From Hypericum androsaemum (Eukaryota; Streptophyta; Magnoliopsida; Malpighiales; Hypericaceae): a stretch of DNA of 64,000 bases. The stretch is from positions 1,022,001 through 1,086,000 of the forward strand of contig OZ023192.1 of assembly GCA_963995505.1 (NCBI GenBank), in the 5' to 3' direction. The notes beneath the pieces were generated by a model. The model was not told the DNA's origin and did not search any database. It worked only from the letters and a program-made list of their open reading frames with translations. The number at the start of each line of letters is the position of its first letter. Within the stretch, counting starts at the first letter, position 1. Shown here piece after piece: positions 23,648 through 34,014 of the stretch. Position numbers and translations under genes: made by a program.

Positions 23648-25240
23648 TGATGAGTGTAAAAACACTCTATCATCTATGTATATTTTAGTGTCGATTTTCT
23701 ATTGTTTCTAGTATTTTTGTGTGTTATGTATCGTTGTATTGATATATATCATACTTTGAATGTTTTAATGTAGTTCTTGTGATTTTCATTGCATTTTATT
23801 CATGTTTATTGCTAGGAGACTTTGCGGAGATTCAAGGAGGATTTTGGTGCACCGTGGAGCGTGTCTTAGGCGATTGGATCAGCTGTGAAGAATGGTGCAC
23901 GATCGCAACCGCGACGACATTGGACAGACTGATCTCGAGCGACTCAAATAAAGATAACTTTCGCATACAAAGTACGATGGAGATGGGTGAGGTAGTTCTA
24001 GAAAGAAGATATCCGCAGCTACAACTTTATCTTTATGGTATTCTTTAGATTCGAAGTCCAAGAGGGTAAAAAATACATCCAAATTCAAGTATTAAAATTG
24101 ATAACTTACCAAGACGAAATGGGCCGAAATTCATGGCCCATTTCGGGACCATTCCAGAATTGTCCATGACTTTTGATGGCTGCCACTCCACCACTTCATG
24201 GCTGGCATTCCATCACCTAACTCACCAACTTCACTCCACTACCTCCCCATTTTCCTCCACTACCTCCCCCTTTTCCTCTACTACTTCCATCATTCACTCC
24301 ACTACCTCTCTTTTAAACCAAGAAAAGGAAGTTGGTTCATCATATAAGGGAGGAGGAGAGAAAAACGTGGCTAACCATTGTAGGACTTAGAGAGAAAAAT
24401 GTGGCCAACCATTGTAGAAAGTTTGGAGAGGAAGTGTAAAGAGAGCTTAGAGAGGAGCTTCGAAGGAACTTGAAGAAGGAGCTAGGAGGGAGCTCTTGAA
24501 GACTCATTGAGCTTTCCTAAACTCTATCTTTATGTTCATGTTCTATTTTCATTGTTCAATGTATAATTTGTGTTATTTGATGAATATGTGGGAGTAGTTG
24601 ATTTGTGGGTGAGGTGTCTTGATGGCATCTACTTAGCCTATGGTTAAGTGAGGTTAATATGTTAAGGTTTATGAACTAGTTAATTAGTTTAATACTTAAT
24701 TTTGCTTGATCACCTTGATTATGAACTAAATTAATTCTAATCGCCGGGAGGGGTTAGGATTAATAGATCATTTAACTAGTTAACTAGTTGCCTTTTGATG
24801 AGGGATCTCATTAGGTAGTTAGTTGTCCAAAGGGTGATGATCATAATTGGTAATTAGTTAGATTAGTTGAGTAATTAGTCACGGGAGTGCAGTTAGTTCA
24901 ACTAAGCCTAATTAATGATCAATTTAGACTAATTAATGACGAGAGCGTTGATTAGTTACTTTAGAAACACCCGGACCATAACATGAATTTAATAAACCCC
25001 ATATGTCATTTGGTTATTTAGGTGTCATTGGTACCAAGCCCACTCTTTCCTTTATTGTTCAAATCTTCTTATAATTTAGTCGTTGTAGTAACCAACTCGT
25101 GTTTGGAATTGACAAATCTATTACTTGTAGTCCTAAACTAGGTGTCGAGTCGTATTTATGGCCTAACACTTAGTCCTCGTGGGACGACAATCCCGTACTT
25201 ACTTTTTATTGTAAGAGGGGCGTAAAAACCCCTCCCAACA
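23648..25240 (+). repeat. 3' LTR (D) of the Athila-like element
   Basis: A full-length LTR (TGATGAGTGTAAAAAC... to ...CTCCCAACA) followed by the target duplication GGAGG and resumed copia sequence. The DNA directly upstream is not the expected purine tract but a gag scrap, so the 3' half of the element has been rearranged. Confidence 0.85.
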
Positions 25241-25245
25241 GGAGG

Positions 25246-26042
25246 CACGATTGTAAGTGGACTCACATCTTTGGGATTCGATGGAGAGAGAAAAATCTTT
25301 TGTATGATGGAGTAAAGGCTTGACATGAATGATTTAAGTGCAGTTGAAATTCAGGGAGACATGGTTAGCAAATTATGATTGTTTCGTGGAGGTATGGTTG
25401 GCAAGAAGCTATGGTTGTCCTGAAGAACCTTTGTTAGCAAGGTCTCACTATGGTTGTCTAAAGGAACATGTACGTCAAAGTTGTTAGATAGGTTTGGCAT
25501 TGAGAATGCAAAGCCGTTGGTGGCACCATGGGCAAGTCAGTTATCTCACCCAAGGCTGAACAATAGAGTTTATGACATGTCGAGGATTCTAATTGGTGGA
25601 ACAAAATGTTGTCCTGTTGTATGCTATAGTTTGTAGCATTAGTTTGGGGCAAAAAGGTCCAACGAAAAAGCAATTCGAGGTTAGGGAGCATTGGGGTGAT
25701 CAAAAAATGAGGGCGTATTTATTTGTCACAAGGTTGCTTTGGCAGGCGAACTTGCAAGTTAGAGTTCGATAGAATTTTGGGAAAATACGATAAGCAAGCT
25801 CGGGAGTTGCTCGAGTTAGGGGTCTATCTCTAATTGATTGAACAAAGGTTTGTGAGAAAGTTGAGATGGTCTTATTGATGTCGGTGTATCTATGGTTCAA
25901 GGTGGAGTCAGTAGAGTCAGATTAGTTTTGCAAATCTTATGGTTCTTCATGGGGCGGTTTTTTTATCAAGGTGGAGTTTGTTAAAATTCGGGTGGAGCTT
26001 CATGATTCTTCGCAAGGGATGATTTTTCGCTAAGGTGGAGTT
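25246..26042 (+). pseudogene. Right half of the outer copia element (RT end remnant)
   Basis: This resumes the copia element after the Athila insertion. The frame at 25454-25636 (SKLLDRFGIENAKPLVAPWASQLSH) is the end of a copia reverse transcriptase region. It is joined directly to integrase-start sequence, with the bulk of pol deleted. 26000-26042 leads into the purine tract AAGGTGGAG before the 3' LTR. Confidence 0.65.
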
Positions 26043-26454
26043 TATTGAGTTATGTCGAGAAATAAGCACTGGTGGAAAGCTGAAGGAGGGCTAGTGGACG
26101 CTACCCTCTAGCGTTCGCTAAAGGGGGTTACAAACTCCCTAGATTCTGATGACCTAGCGACCACTAGATGGTGCTGACAGCCGTTTGCTATTTTGTTCAA
26201 ACTCTTGTTTTGGACAATCCACGCCGACCTAGATAGGTTTCTTGATGTATAAGAATTTGTCTCTATATAAGGACATGTTTACCCTAGACTATGTATAAGG
26301 ACATGTTTACCCTAGACTATATATGACTTTGTGGCTACTCACTAATAAAAGTTCTCTCTTCTCTCCGTCGATGTAGGCATTAGATCAAACTACGTAATCT
26401 CTAATGTCGGTATTCTTTGCGCGCTATTATTCTCTTGTGGACAAAATTCCTAAA
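26043..26454 (+). repeat. 3' LTR of the outer copia element
   Basis: Starts TATTGAGTTATGTCGAG, ends near 'gtggacaaaattccta'. It contains a short tandem duplication around 'aaggacatgtttaccctag' (26270-26320). An inverted copy is at about 17011-17420. The exact end is uncertain by a few bases. Confidence 0.65.
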
Positions 26455-26960
26455 AAGTTCGTGTTTCAATCCGTCATTCAAACAAGACGCATAATATAAT
26501 AAAAGATATTTGAGTCCACTACAATCTAATTGAAGACAACAAAATTCAATTAGTAGCCGAAAACAATTTACCAAGCACTTTTTACTTAACCTGCTTTTTT
26601 TCTCTTTCTTCTCTCTCTCTCCTCTCTCTTCTAATTCAGTTTCTGCCTTCTTTCCTTCGATTGAATTCCTTTTTTGTATGTTTTCTTAGCTTCTAAGATC
26701 TCGTTGACTGGATAAGGAGAGGAGGAAGACTCGAAGATTGGGCTGGTCACACACGCTGTTTTGATCAAATTCACGGAGGCCATTGTATTTTTATTAATTT
26801 GCTTTTATATTTGCTCAAATTACAACACTTAGATGCCGTTATTTAGGAAAATTTGAATCTGAAACTTAAATATGTTTCGCGGGGTTCGGAATGATGGAGG
26901 TACGAAAAATTTCACAAAATTTTAATTTTGATGTGGTTAGATCTTCAGTAGTTTAGAATT

Positions 26961-28125
26961 TGAAAAATTACTATCAAGTCTCTCGAGTTTGTTTAAATAT
27001 ATTCAAAAATTCCTCCTGTTTGAAAAATGATCATGTTGTCCCTCTAACTTGTTTTTATTATACTTTCGGATCTCTAAATGAATTTTTTTTTCATTGAAAT
27101 GATAAAAATATCCTTAGAATAAAAAAATAAAAAACCGCTAACATCATCTCTCATTATTTCCTTCCCTGTGACTAGAACACCATCCAGAAATCAACAAAAA
27201 AAATCGATCCTCTTCTTCTCACCGACACAACACAGCAAATCCAGCAGAAAAAAATAATCAAACAAGATCGGCTGGTGGTGTTCTTCCTTGCCAAGAACCC
27301 AGATCGGCTGCTCCTCCCTCTCCGCTCTCAATTTCACCATCTCCGCTCCTCCCTCTCATAAACAAACCACCTCCGCCGCCGTCATCATCTTCCTCCTATT
27401 CTTTCCCTTTCTAATCCTCAGCCACTTGCATGGAGGTCGCCGTTCTCCACGGCGTCCTTCCTTATCCCCCATTCACGGAGGCGCAGGTGCAGCTCCGCCG
27501 CTCCGATCAAGAAATGGACGGCCTGAATTGGAGTCAGTATCTCCACTATCCCTTTAAGCGTCGCCAGCCTTAGATCATCTGCCTTCTGCAGCACTTGCTC
27601 TTTCTGCTTCTCCTTGCTCGCCAACGTCCTCCCGACCTGCTCTTCGAAGCGGCCACCCCTCGCCAGCTCGCTCACCAAGTGGGAGAGCTCCATCATCGAC
27701 GTGTCGACCACCACCTACTGTAGGGTCATCTTCTCTGTGATGTCCTTCTCCTTCAGGAGGGTTAGCTACTGGAGCTCGAGGAACAGGAGGTTGGGTACTT
27801 CGTTGTTACAGAGATTGGGTCATTTCTCGATTGTGTTTGAAATTTGATTTCGATTGTGTTTGAATTTAATTTTTAGGATTTTGGTTTTGGGAATATGATA
27901 GGAGGAAGAGAGGTAGAAGAAGAGATGATGTCATCATTTTTTTATTTTTGGTTCTAGGGGTATTTTGGTCATTTCATTGACAAAAATAAAAGAGCTGCTA
28001 ATGTGTGACAGGGACCAGAAAGTATAATAAAATCAAACTAGAGGGACGTAGGAATCTATTTTGTGAACATGAGAGACTTTTGAGTATATTTAAGCAAACC
28101 GAATAGACTTAAGAGTAATTTTCCC
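26961..28125. mobile_element. Pack-MULE carrying a DOG1-like gene fragment
   Basis: Long terminal inverted repeats of about 230 bp are visible: 26961-27190 and, reversed, 27890-28125. Both begin near AAAATTACT(A/C)T(C/T)AAGTCT and share 'ttattatactttc' and 'atgaaatga.aaaaata' blocks. They are flanked by 9-bp direct repeats TTTAGAATT (26952-26960) and TTTATAATT (28126-28134) with one mismatch. A 9-bp target duplication and long terminal repeats define a Mutator-like element. No transposase is present; the interior holds a host gene fragment, which makes it a Pack-MULE. About half of it is copied in inverted form at 16026-16501. Confidence 0.8.
27418..27800 (-). pseudogene. Captured DOG1-domain (TGA-factor-like) gene fragment
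   Basis: The minus strand reads LELQ, stop, LTLLKEKDITEKM, then stop, then an open run with DTSMMELSHLVSELARGG, ADDLRLATLKGIVEILTPIQ and HFLIGAAELHLRLREWG, ending at 27418. This matches the C-terminal part of the DOG1 domain found in DELAY OF GERMINATION 1-like proteins and TGA bZIP factors; the bZIP part is not present. Two in-frame stops show that it is not a working gene. It lies between the two MULE terminal repeats, so it was captured from a parent gene elsewhere. Confidence 0.75.
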
Positions 28126-28134
28126 TTTATAATT

Positions 28135-29102
28135 TGATGGATACATGAAAGTTGTAAATAGCACCGTATAAAATAATGGTTATATCTAGGGTGAGCATAT
28201 TATCTGGTATCTGATATCTGAATTCGGTATCCAAAATTTCTTTTGGATTTAGATTCAGATAATTTTTAATTTGGATCAGATTTGAATTATCTAAAATAAA
28301 AATTTCGGATATGGATTCAAATTCGGATAGTAATATAATTAGCTCGGATTATCTGAATATCCGAAATAATTACATTGGACAAACCCAACCCTCTCATAGA
28401 CAGTTGATGTCCATGGGCCTCACTGCCCCAACTCAAATAGGTCTTTCACCAAATTTCAAAACAACTACATAGTCCCGATTAAATTTCCTAAAATTCAAAT
28501 AACAAATAATTCACAATTCCGTCACCAAGCCCTAAAATTCTAATATCCAACTTAATTCTCAATTCTTTCAACTCACTTCTCAAATCCTAAATACAAAATC
28601 TCGAATCTCACTAGGCCTCGCAGCTCCGTTCACAACTCACATATCGACCACGACGAAACACGGAGTGACTGGATCTTATGTCTCCTTTTAGATCTCTCTC
28701 TCATCGCCGGCTACACCGGGGTTTAAATGCGGTGTAACTGTTATTTAATCTTTAATCTATTAGATTTCTATCTATCTAAATTCTGAAAAAAAGATTTCTT
28801 ATTTTTTTTACCTGGGTTTACCAGTAGATCTAGACAAAGAGAGAGTGAGTGTTACGTTTCATATCTTTCCGCTAAAATAATAATAATAATGGTCATATCC
28901 TAGGAGGAATTGTGCACGCTTTCCGTATTATTATGTCTATTTGTTTAATTGTCCTTTTCTTACACGTTCAAAAGATGGGGTGTCGTAACGCTCAAGAGTA
29001 CAACGATGTTCAAAAGATGGCGTGTCGTAGTGTTCAAGATTTCTTTTAAAAAAAAGTAGTGTTCAAGACTACAACGATGTTGAAATCGATACTATCTGAA
29101 AC
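28135..29102. other. Intergenic DNA with short repeats
   Basis: 28180-28380 is AT-rich and repeats 'ggatatc/gatatccg'-type words. It starts with TAGGGTGAGCAT, resembling the end of small DNA transposons, but no matching partner end was found. 28965-29090 has a roughly 54-bp tandem repeat ('gttcaaaagatggggtgtcg', then 'gttcaaaagatggcgtgtcg'). No gene was identified. Confidence 0.4.
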
Positions 29103-30955
29103 TTTTTTTTTTTGGCGAAAATAAACTTCATTACTCAAAGAAACGAAATAGTTACAAGAAGGGGAAAAGGAAACGGAAGAGAAGCCAAACACACAGGCCG
29201 AATATGAAACTGCAAAACAGCAAGCCTATCGCCATAAAGAAGAACTCGATCCCACAAACTTGAGGGATAGCAAGGCCGATCAAGGAACCAATGATCTAAA
29301 GCGATCATTTCTTCTATTTCTTCGCGTTCCTCTTCCTAGCCCGCGGGGACAAGTTGGAGGAAGACGTGTAGGGGTACCCACAACACGAGTAGTCCAGGAT
29401 GATAAATCAGCCGCGGTGCATCAAAAGTCCACCTCATACTCCAACCAACGTAGATCCTTACTGGCATAGGTAGTCCCAGTCTTCTTCCTCGCTTGAAAGC
29501 GAGTGTTCTTGGCAGGTGGTAGATGAGAGTCCTCCAAGTCCGACTGTGAATTTGCCTCGTCCGCCCAATTGTTCTTCATCTTCTTCGTAATCGAACCCAT
29601 TAACTTCAACGAGTCCAGAAGATCATCGTTGTCAGAAAAAATAACGACCCCATTGCCCTCTTGACCTGGGATAGGCATGGGATCTATAGTAGGTAAAGCA
29701 AAGGCGCTGCCCAAAATAGATGGGGACGGTCCCTGTATTATTGGGGTTCCCTTGCCAAGGAAACCCGGCTTCAAACCCTTATGCTTGGAGCCCTTAGAAC
29801 CGAATGAGCGAGTAGGTAAACCCCCGCCCACAGCAACATATGCCGCCTTCCTAGCCTCAGCCTTTGCCAAATCCTCAGGAGACAGTGATGCCAATAACTC
29901 AGCCGAAGAAGGGCCATTCTTGCGCCCCTTTTTCTTGCCTGATGCTGACCTAGGCTTAGAACCCGATGAGTCAGTCACATGTGAAGCCGACGTCAACGGC
30001 TCTATTACAATCGGGCTTGAAAACACCTGGCATGTATCTTGGGAGGGCGAAATCTCCTCAATCATTACACCACAATTTCCCTCCATGTTATTTGTACTTG
30101 GCACTGGAGACTGCTTAGGAACTTCATCAAGCACCATCAACTGGACCAAATCATTCGAAACCACAATCTGACCTGTACTTACTGGAGAACATTTATCACC
30201 AGGTAGAATTTCACCCTCTTCCCTCGCATCATCACAAGGAACATCAAAAGCGTTAGCCTTGGTAGCAATAGCTCCCTTCGAAAGGGGCAAAATATCATGA
30301 TTGCATCCCAAAATTTCGACATTCTTAACTTGCGAGTCAATAATCAAGTCCTTTTCTGCAACATATGTACCATGCACAAAAAAGATATTAGGGACATGAA
30401 GTGCCACCGAATCACCATCCTCTTGATCCTCCTCTTCGCGCACTACCTGTTGCACAAAGTTTTCCAATACAGTAATAAGGGCAAGAGATGAGCACTCCTC
30501 AACTTCAATGCTAGTTGGTGAACTAGGGGAGCACTCATTCTTTTGTTGCCACATCTGCTTCCCTACGGACCTCCTGGGACCTTGATCCTGCATCGCTTGC
30601 TTCTCCCTAGCAATTTCATGTCTATTGCTTTCAGCTTCAACCCGTGGGTGCATTTTTTGGCAAGAGTCTAAATCATGACCAATGATTTTGCAATGCTCGC
30701 AGAAATGAGGTAAATTCTCGTACACCACATCAACTAAGACCGTGCCCTCTTCAAGCTTCAATACAACTTCTTTCCGACGAGGCTTGGACATGTCTAGTTT
30801 CACCAAAACCCGTACCAAGGCACCATTAAACCTTTTTAATGCAGTCAAGTCTGATCGAATGGGGTTACCAATGGCCGCAGCTAGTCCAAGTATGATATCA
30901 TTGGCGACATGCTCCATGCTCAACCCCTGATCGAATGACTTTTTTTGGTTCTGAA
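29103..30955 (-). mobile_element. LINE-type retroelement remnant with ORF1 and poly(A) tail
   Basis: The minus strand holds a 500-codon frame, then about 300 bp of 3' untranslated DNA ending in a poly(A) tract (poly(T) on the plus strand at 29103-29113). The frame lacks its 5' part (upstream stop near 30948), as in 5'-truncated LINE copies. No endonuclease or reverse transcriptase frame lies between ORF1 and the tail, so it is either an internally deleted element or a retrocopy of an ORF1 transcript. A clear target duplication was not found (only a weak TCTGAA match). Confidence 0.6.
29421..30923 (-). pseudogene. LINE ORF1-like CCHC zinc-knuckle protein, N-terminally truncated
   Basis: The open frame continues upstream of the first listed codon as KKSFDQGLSMEHVAND, typical of plant LINE ORF1 proteins with a DUF4283 domain. 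The C-terminal part of that domain is followed by a CCHC knuckle at about residues 73-86 (FCEHCKIIGHDLDSC) and a long Ser/Lys-rich low-complexity tail with GKKKGRKNG. In LINEs this protein binds the element RNA in a ribonucleoprotein particle. The frame is intact over 500 codons, which suggests fairly recent insertion, but it lacks a start-proximal domain and ORF2. Confidence 0.65.
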
Positions 30956-31354
30956 TTTAGATATTTCATTTTAATACCTTTGAAAATATATAATCAGTAC
31001 TCTAGAATGTGGTGCTTTGATGTTGTACCAAAATTGAATAGTATCATGGTTGTAGAATGACAAGGTATACTATACGATCGGTGGGTCAACTCTCATACTT
31101 TTAAAAATAATAAATTTTAATGACATCTAAAATTCAGAATTTAGATCGGCCTGCTTAAATCTCTGGACAAAAAAATTGAATGGTAAGTGATGCACCGAAT
31201 ACTATAATTTTTTTAAATAGTCTTGGGAGGAAGGAGAGAGGTTCAAGTCGTAGTTTGCTGCTGCACTGTTTCTTCGATCATCGAACAAGTCGTTTTCATT
31301 GGTGTTGACTGCAGCCTTTTGATGGAATTCCCTGCTTGTTCATACTTTTTTGTT
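30956..31354. other. Intergenic DNA, no gene seen
   Basis: AT-rich sequence without recognisable terminal repeats. A 61-codon open frame at 31223-31408 runs into the neighbouring transposon and has no domain, so it was not accepted as a gene. Confidence 0.5.
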
Positions 31355-31363
31355 CTCTTTTCA

Positions 31364-32509
31364 AGGATTTTTTCCAAAATAGATAAAAAATTTAAATATA
31401 TTTTTTAAATAAGTAAAAATTTAATATATTCTCAAAATAAGCAAAAATTTAATTAGAAATTAAAAATAATAAGGAGACAGCCTAGTAGCAGGTCGTCTCC
31501 AAAAAAATATTTTAAAATATTTACAGGTCGCCTCCCACAATAATTTTTTATTTTTATTTTTATTTTCGATCGATCAAATTCGATCGGCTTTTGACTTCAA
31601 ACGAATTTTTGACATCGTTACACTCCGTATTTAGAAAAATTATAAACTATAAAGTTATAGATTTACGTCTCAGTTTTGCATAACAATTTGAATCAACTCA
31701 ATCAAAATCTGGAGTAAAAATTTGTATCTCCCAAACGCAATTAGTCGATCGAACTTGATCGGCTTTTGACTTCAAATAAATTTTTGATATCCTTGTACTT
31801 TGAATTTAGAAAAGTTATAAACTATGAAGTTATAGATATGTCTCATATTTGCACAGAAATTTGAATCACCTCAATCAGACTTCGGTGTAAGAAGTTGTAA
31901 AAAATGTTTTTAATTGAAGTACAAGAGAAGAAAAAAATTAATTTTTGTAACTTCTTACTCCGGAGTCCGATTGAGTTGATTCAAATTTTTATGCAAAGCT
32001 GAGATGTATAGCTACGACTTTATAGTTTATAATTTTTCCAAATACAGAGTGTAACAATATCAAAATTTTATTTGAAATCAAAAGTCGATTGAGTTCGATC
32101 AACTGATTTCGGTTGGAAAACATAAATTTTTACTCCGGAGTCCGATTGAGTTGATTCAAATTTTTATATAAAGCTAAAATATATATCTACAATTTTATAG
32201 TTTATAACTTCTTCAAATACAAAGTGTAACAATGCAAAAAAAAATTAAAAGTCAAAAGTCGATCGAGTTTGATCGATCGAAATTAAAAAAATTAAAAAAA
32301 ATTTGTGAGGGAGGCGACCTATAATCAGGTCACCTCTATCCCTTTGCCACGAATTAAAAAAGCAATAGTGGAGGTAACCTAAGTGTAGGTCGCCTCCTTG
32401 ATATATTTTTTATTTTTTCGTTCGATCGAACTCGATCGACTTTTGACTTCAAACGAATTTTTGACATCGTTACACTCCGTATTTGAAAAAGTTATAAACT
32501 ACAAAGTTG

Positions 32510-32568
<59 letters not shown>

Positions 32569-33191
32569 ACTTTGCATAGAAATTTAAATCAACTCAATCG
32601 GAATCCGGGTAAAAAGTTGCAAAGATTAATTTTTTTCTTCTCTTGTACTTCGATTGAAAAAATATTTTTTTGCAACTTCTTACTCCGGATTCCGATTGAG
32701 GTGATTCAAATTTATATGCAAAGATGAGACATATATCTATAACTTCATAGTTTATAACTTTTCCAAATTCAAAGTGTAAGGGTGTCAAAAATTTATTTAA
32801 AATTAAAAGCCGATCGAGTTCGATCGACTAATTTCGTTTGGGAGATACACATTTTTACTCCGGATTTTGATTGAGTTGATTCAAGTTGTTATGCAAAGCT
32901 GAGACGTATATCTACAACTTTATAGTTTACAACTTTTCTAAATACGGAGTATAACGATGTCAAAAATTCGTTTGAAGTCAAAAGGTGATCGAGTTTGATA
33001 AATCGAAAGTAAAAAAAAAATTGTTGTGGGAAGCGACCTTATTTTAAAAAAATTTTTGAGACGACCTGCTACTAAGTCATCCTCTTTTTTTTTAATTTTT
33101 AATTAAATTTTTGCATATTTTGAAAATATATTAAGTTTTTGCCTATTTAGGAAATATATCTAAGTTTTCTGTCTATTTTGGAAAAAATCCC
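31364..33191. mobile_element. Fold-back MULE-type element with very long inverted arms
   Basis: Perfect 9-bp direct repeats CTCTTTTCA flank it at 31355-31363 and 33192-33200. The ends are AGGATTTTTTCCAAAATAGA and its inverse (GGAAAAAATCCC at 33180-33191), and inverted similarity continues inwards for most of each half ('gaatttttgacatcgttac' on the left, 'gtaacgatgtcaaaaattcg'-like on the right). The blocks 'ggtcgcctcc' recur at both outer and inner positions. The centre has an AT dinucleotide run. No transposase is seen. The 9-bp duplication assigns it to Mutator-like elements. A transcript through it would form a long hairpin. Confidence 0.8.
32511..32566. repeat. (TA)n microsatellite inside the fold-back element
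   Basis: An AT dinucleotide run with a single 'tgta' interruption, in the right inner part of the fold-back element. It is likely to be length-variable. Confidence 0.9.
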
Positions 33192-33292
33192 CTCTTTTCA
33201 TTATCTTGTTGTATTCTTAACAAAATATTTGCTGGTCTTTTAGTAGAAACTCGAAACTCACGTCACGATTCAAACAACCTATTTTTCTATAA

Positions 33293-33616
33293 CAGTTACA
33301 CTAAATATTATGCTGATTGTAATTGATAAAACGCCATGCCCATTAATGTATGTCCAAATCTTTCTATAAAAAAAAAGTATGTCCAAATCAGCGCGTCAAA
33401 ATATGATCTTGGTGAAACTCTTAAATTCATTGAACTTTACAACCCGTGTACGAGGGGTAAAGCTATGTCCCTCATACACGGATCGCAAAATCAAACAACT
33501 TAGAGCATGAAGGTCATAATATCATATTATTACTCTACAAACAATAAGATCTTTCAATCCCCTTGTAACCATGTCGTTTTATCCAGTTATAATCAGCATA
33601 ATGTTTAGTGCAACTG
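33293..33616. mobile_element. MITE candidate with about 45-bp terminal inverted repeats
   Basis: The left end CAGTTACACTAAATATTATG (33293) is the imperfect inverse of the right end CATAATGTTTAGTGCAACTG (to 33616), and the pairing continues through 'ctgattgtaattgataaaacg'. A second, inner hairpin pairs CCGTGTACGAGGG with CCCTCATACACGG near 33441-33482. There is no coding sequence. The target duplication is unclear, so the superfamily is not assigned. Confidence 0.55.
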
Positions 33617-34014
33617 CTTTAGGAAAATAAGTTATTTGCCAGTATCTACCGACCTAAGGAATCCTGAAATAAGTGTGTGAGCCAAAAGTTCCTGCCAGAA
33701 AGACCAGCATCTGAGGATGCACCGCTATCGTTATGGGTGAAACACCGTAGCACAGAAGAAAACGACTAAGGTTAGAAAAAAAAAACTCACCAAGTAATGA
33801 AGCTTCGGTTAGTAACACTAAGATATTTACCTCGGTGATATTACTTTGGTCAAGTTATCTTTGATTATTTGGATGTAGTGGTATTATTACTAATACATAA
33901 AGCCTTTTTGGTAGTGTGAAAATTTCCTGGCTGAAGGGTTAATTTCTACTTAAAGCTGCACAATACATTCAATCCAACGATTTATTGGTTGATTATGTTG
34001 CAGGTTTTTGGTAG
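33617..34014. other. Intergenic DNA upstream of copy 2
   Basis: Mostly unremarkable. The last 100 bp ('acattcaatccaac.atttatt') match DNA at about 45395-45440 and 57895-57935 upstream of copies 3 and 4, so the duplicated unit of the gene cluster reaches this far. 'tttttggtagtgt' occurs at 33905-33917 and again at the solo LTR insertion site. Confidence 0.5.

Larger units (their letters stand above)
12210..25240 (+). mobile_element. Athila-like Ty3/gypsy element, heavily rearranged, nested in copia
   Basis: The element begins TGATGAGTGT and ends CTCCCAACA. It is flanked by the direct repeat GGAGG at 12205-12209 and 25241-25245, and removing it rejoins the copia reading across 'acaggga|ggcacgattg'. 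The outer LTRs are 12210-13814 and 23648-25240. A primer site complementary to tRNA-Asp follows the first LTR. Inside are gag, the start of protease, then a large inverted duplication, a truncated LTR and a reversed piece of a second Athila. Reverse transcriptase and integrase are missing. Insertion into the copia element therefore came before the internal rearrangement. Confidence 0.8.
10681..26454 (+). mobile_element. Internally deleted Ty1/copia element, split by an Athila insertion
   Basis: The 5' LTR is about 10681-11019 and the 3' LTR about 26043-26454. Both begin T(G/A)TTGAGTTATG and share the 'aggacatgtt' and 'gcattag' blocks. A primer site resembling the initiator tRNA-Met complement (TAATATTAGAGC) follows the 5' LTR, and the purine tract AAGGTGGAG precedes the 3' LTR. 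Inside are gag (11044-11760), an integrase N-terminal scrap to 12204 and, after the nested Athila, a fragment of the reverse-transcriptase end (about 25470-25640). Most of pol is absent, and gag has stops, so it is non-autonomous and dead. The same internal deletion occurs in the element at 45755-47723. The host target duplication could not be assigned with confidence. Confidence 0.75.

Noticed and set aside
27288..27557. Plus-strand open frame over the MULE interior
   Set aside because: The opposite strand carries the DOG1-like homology; the plus-strand reading has no domain.
28180..28385. Possible small DNA transposon starting TAGGGTGAGCAT
   Set aside because: No matching inverted end or target duplication could be found.
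29677..30171. Plus-strand 164-codon frame opposite the LINE ORF1
   Set aside because: Shadow of the 500-codon minus-strand frame that contains the CCHC knuckle.
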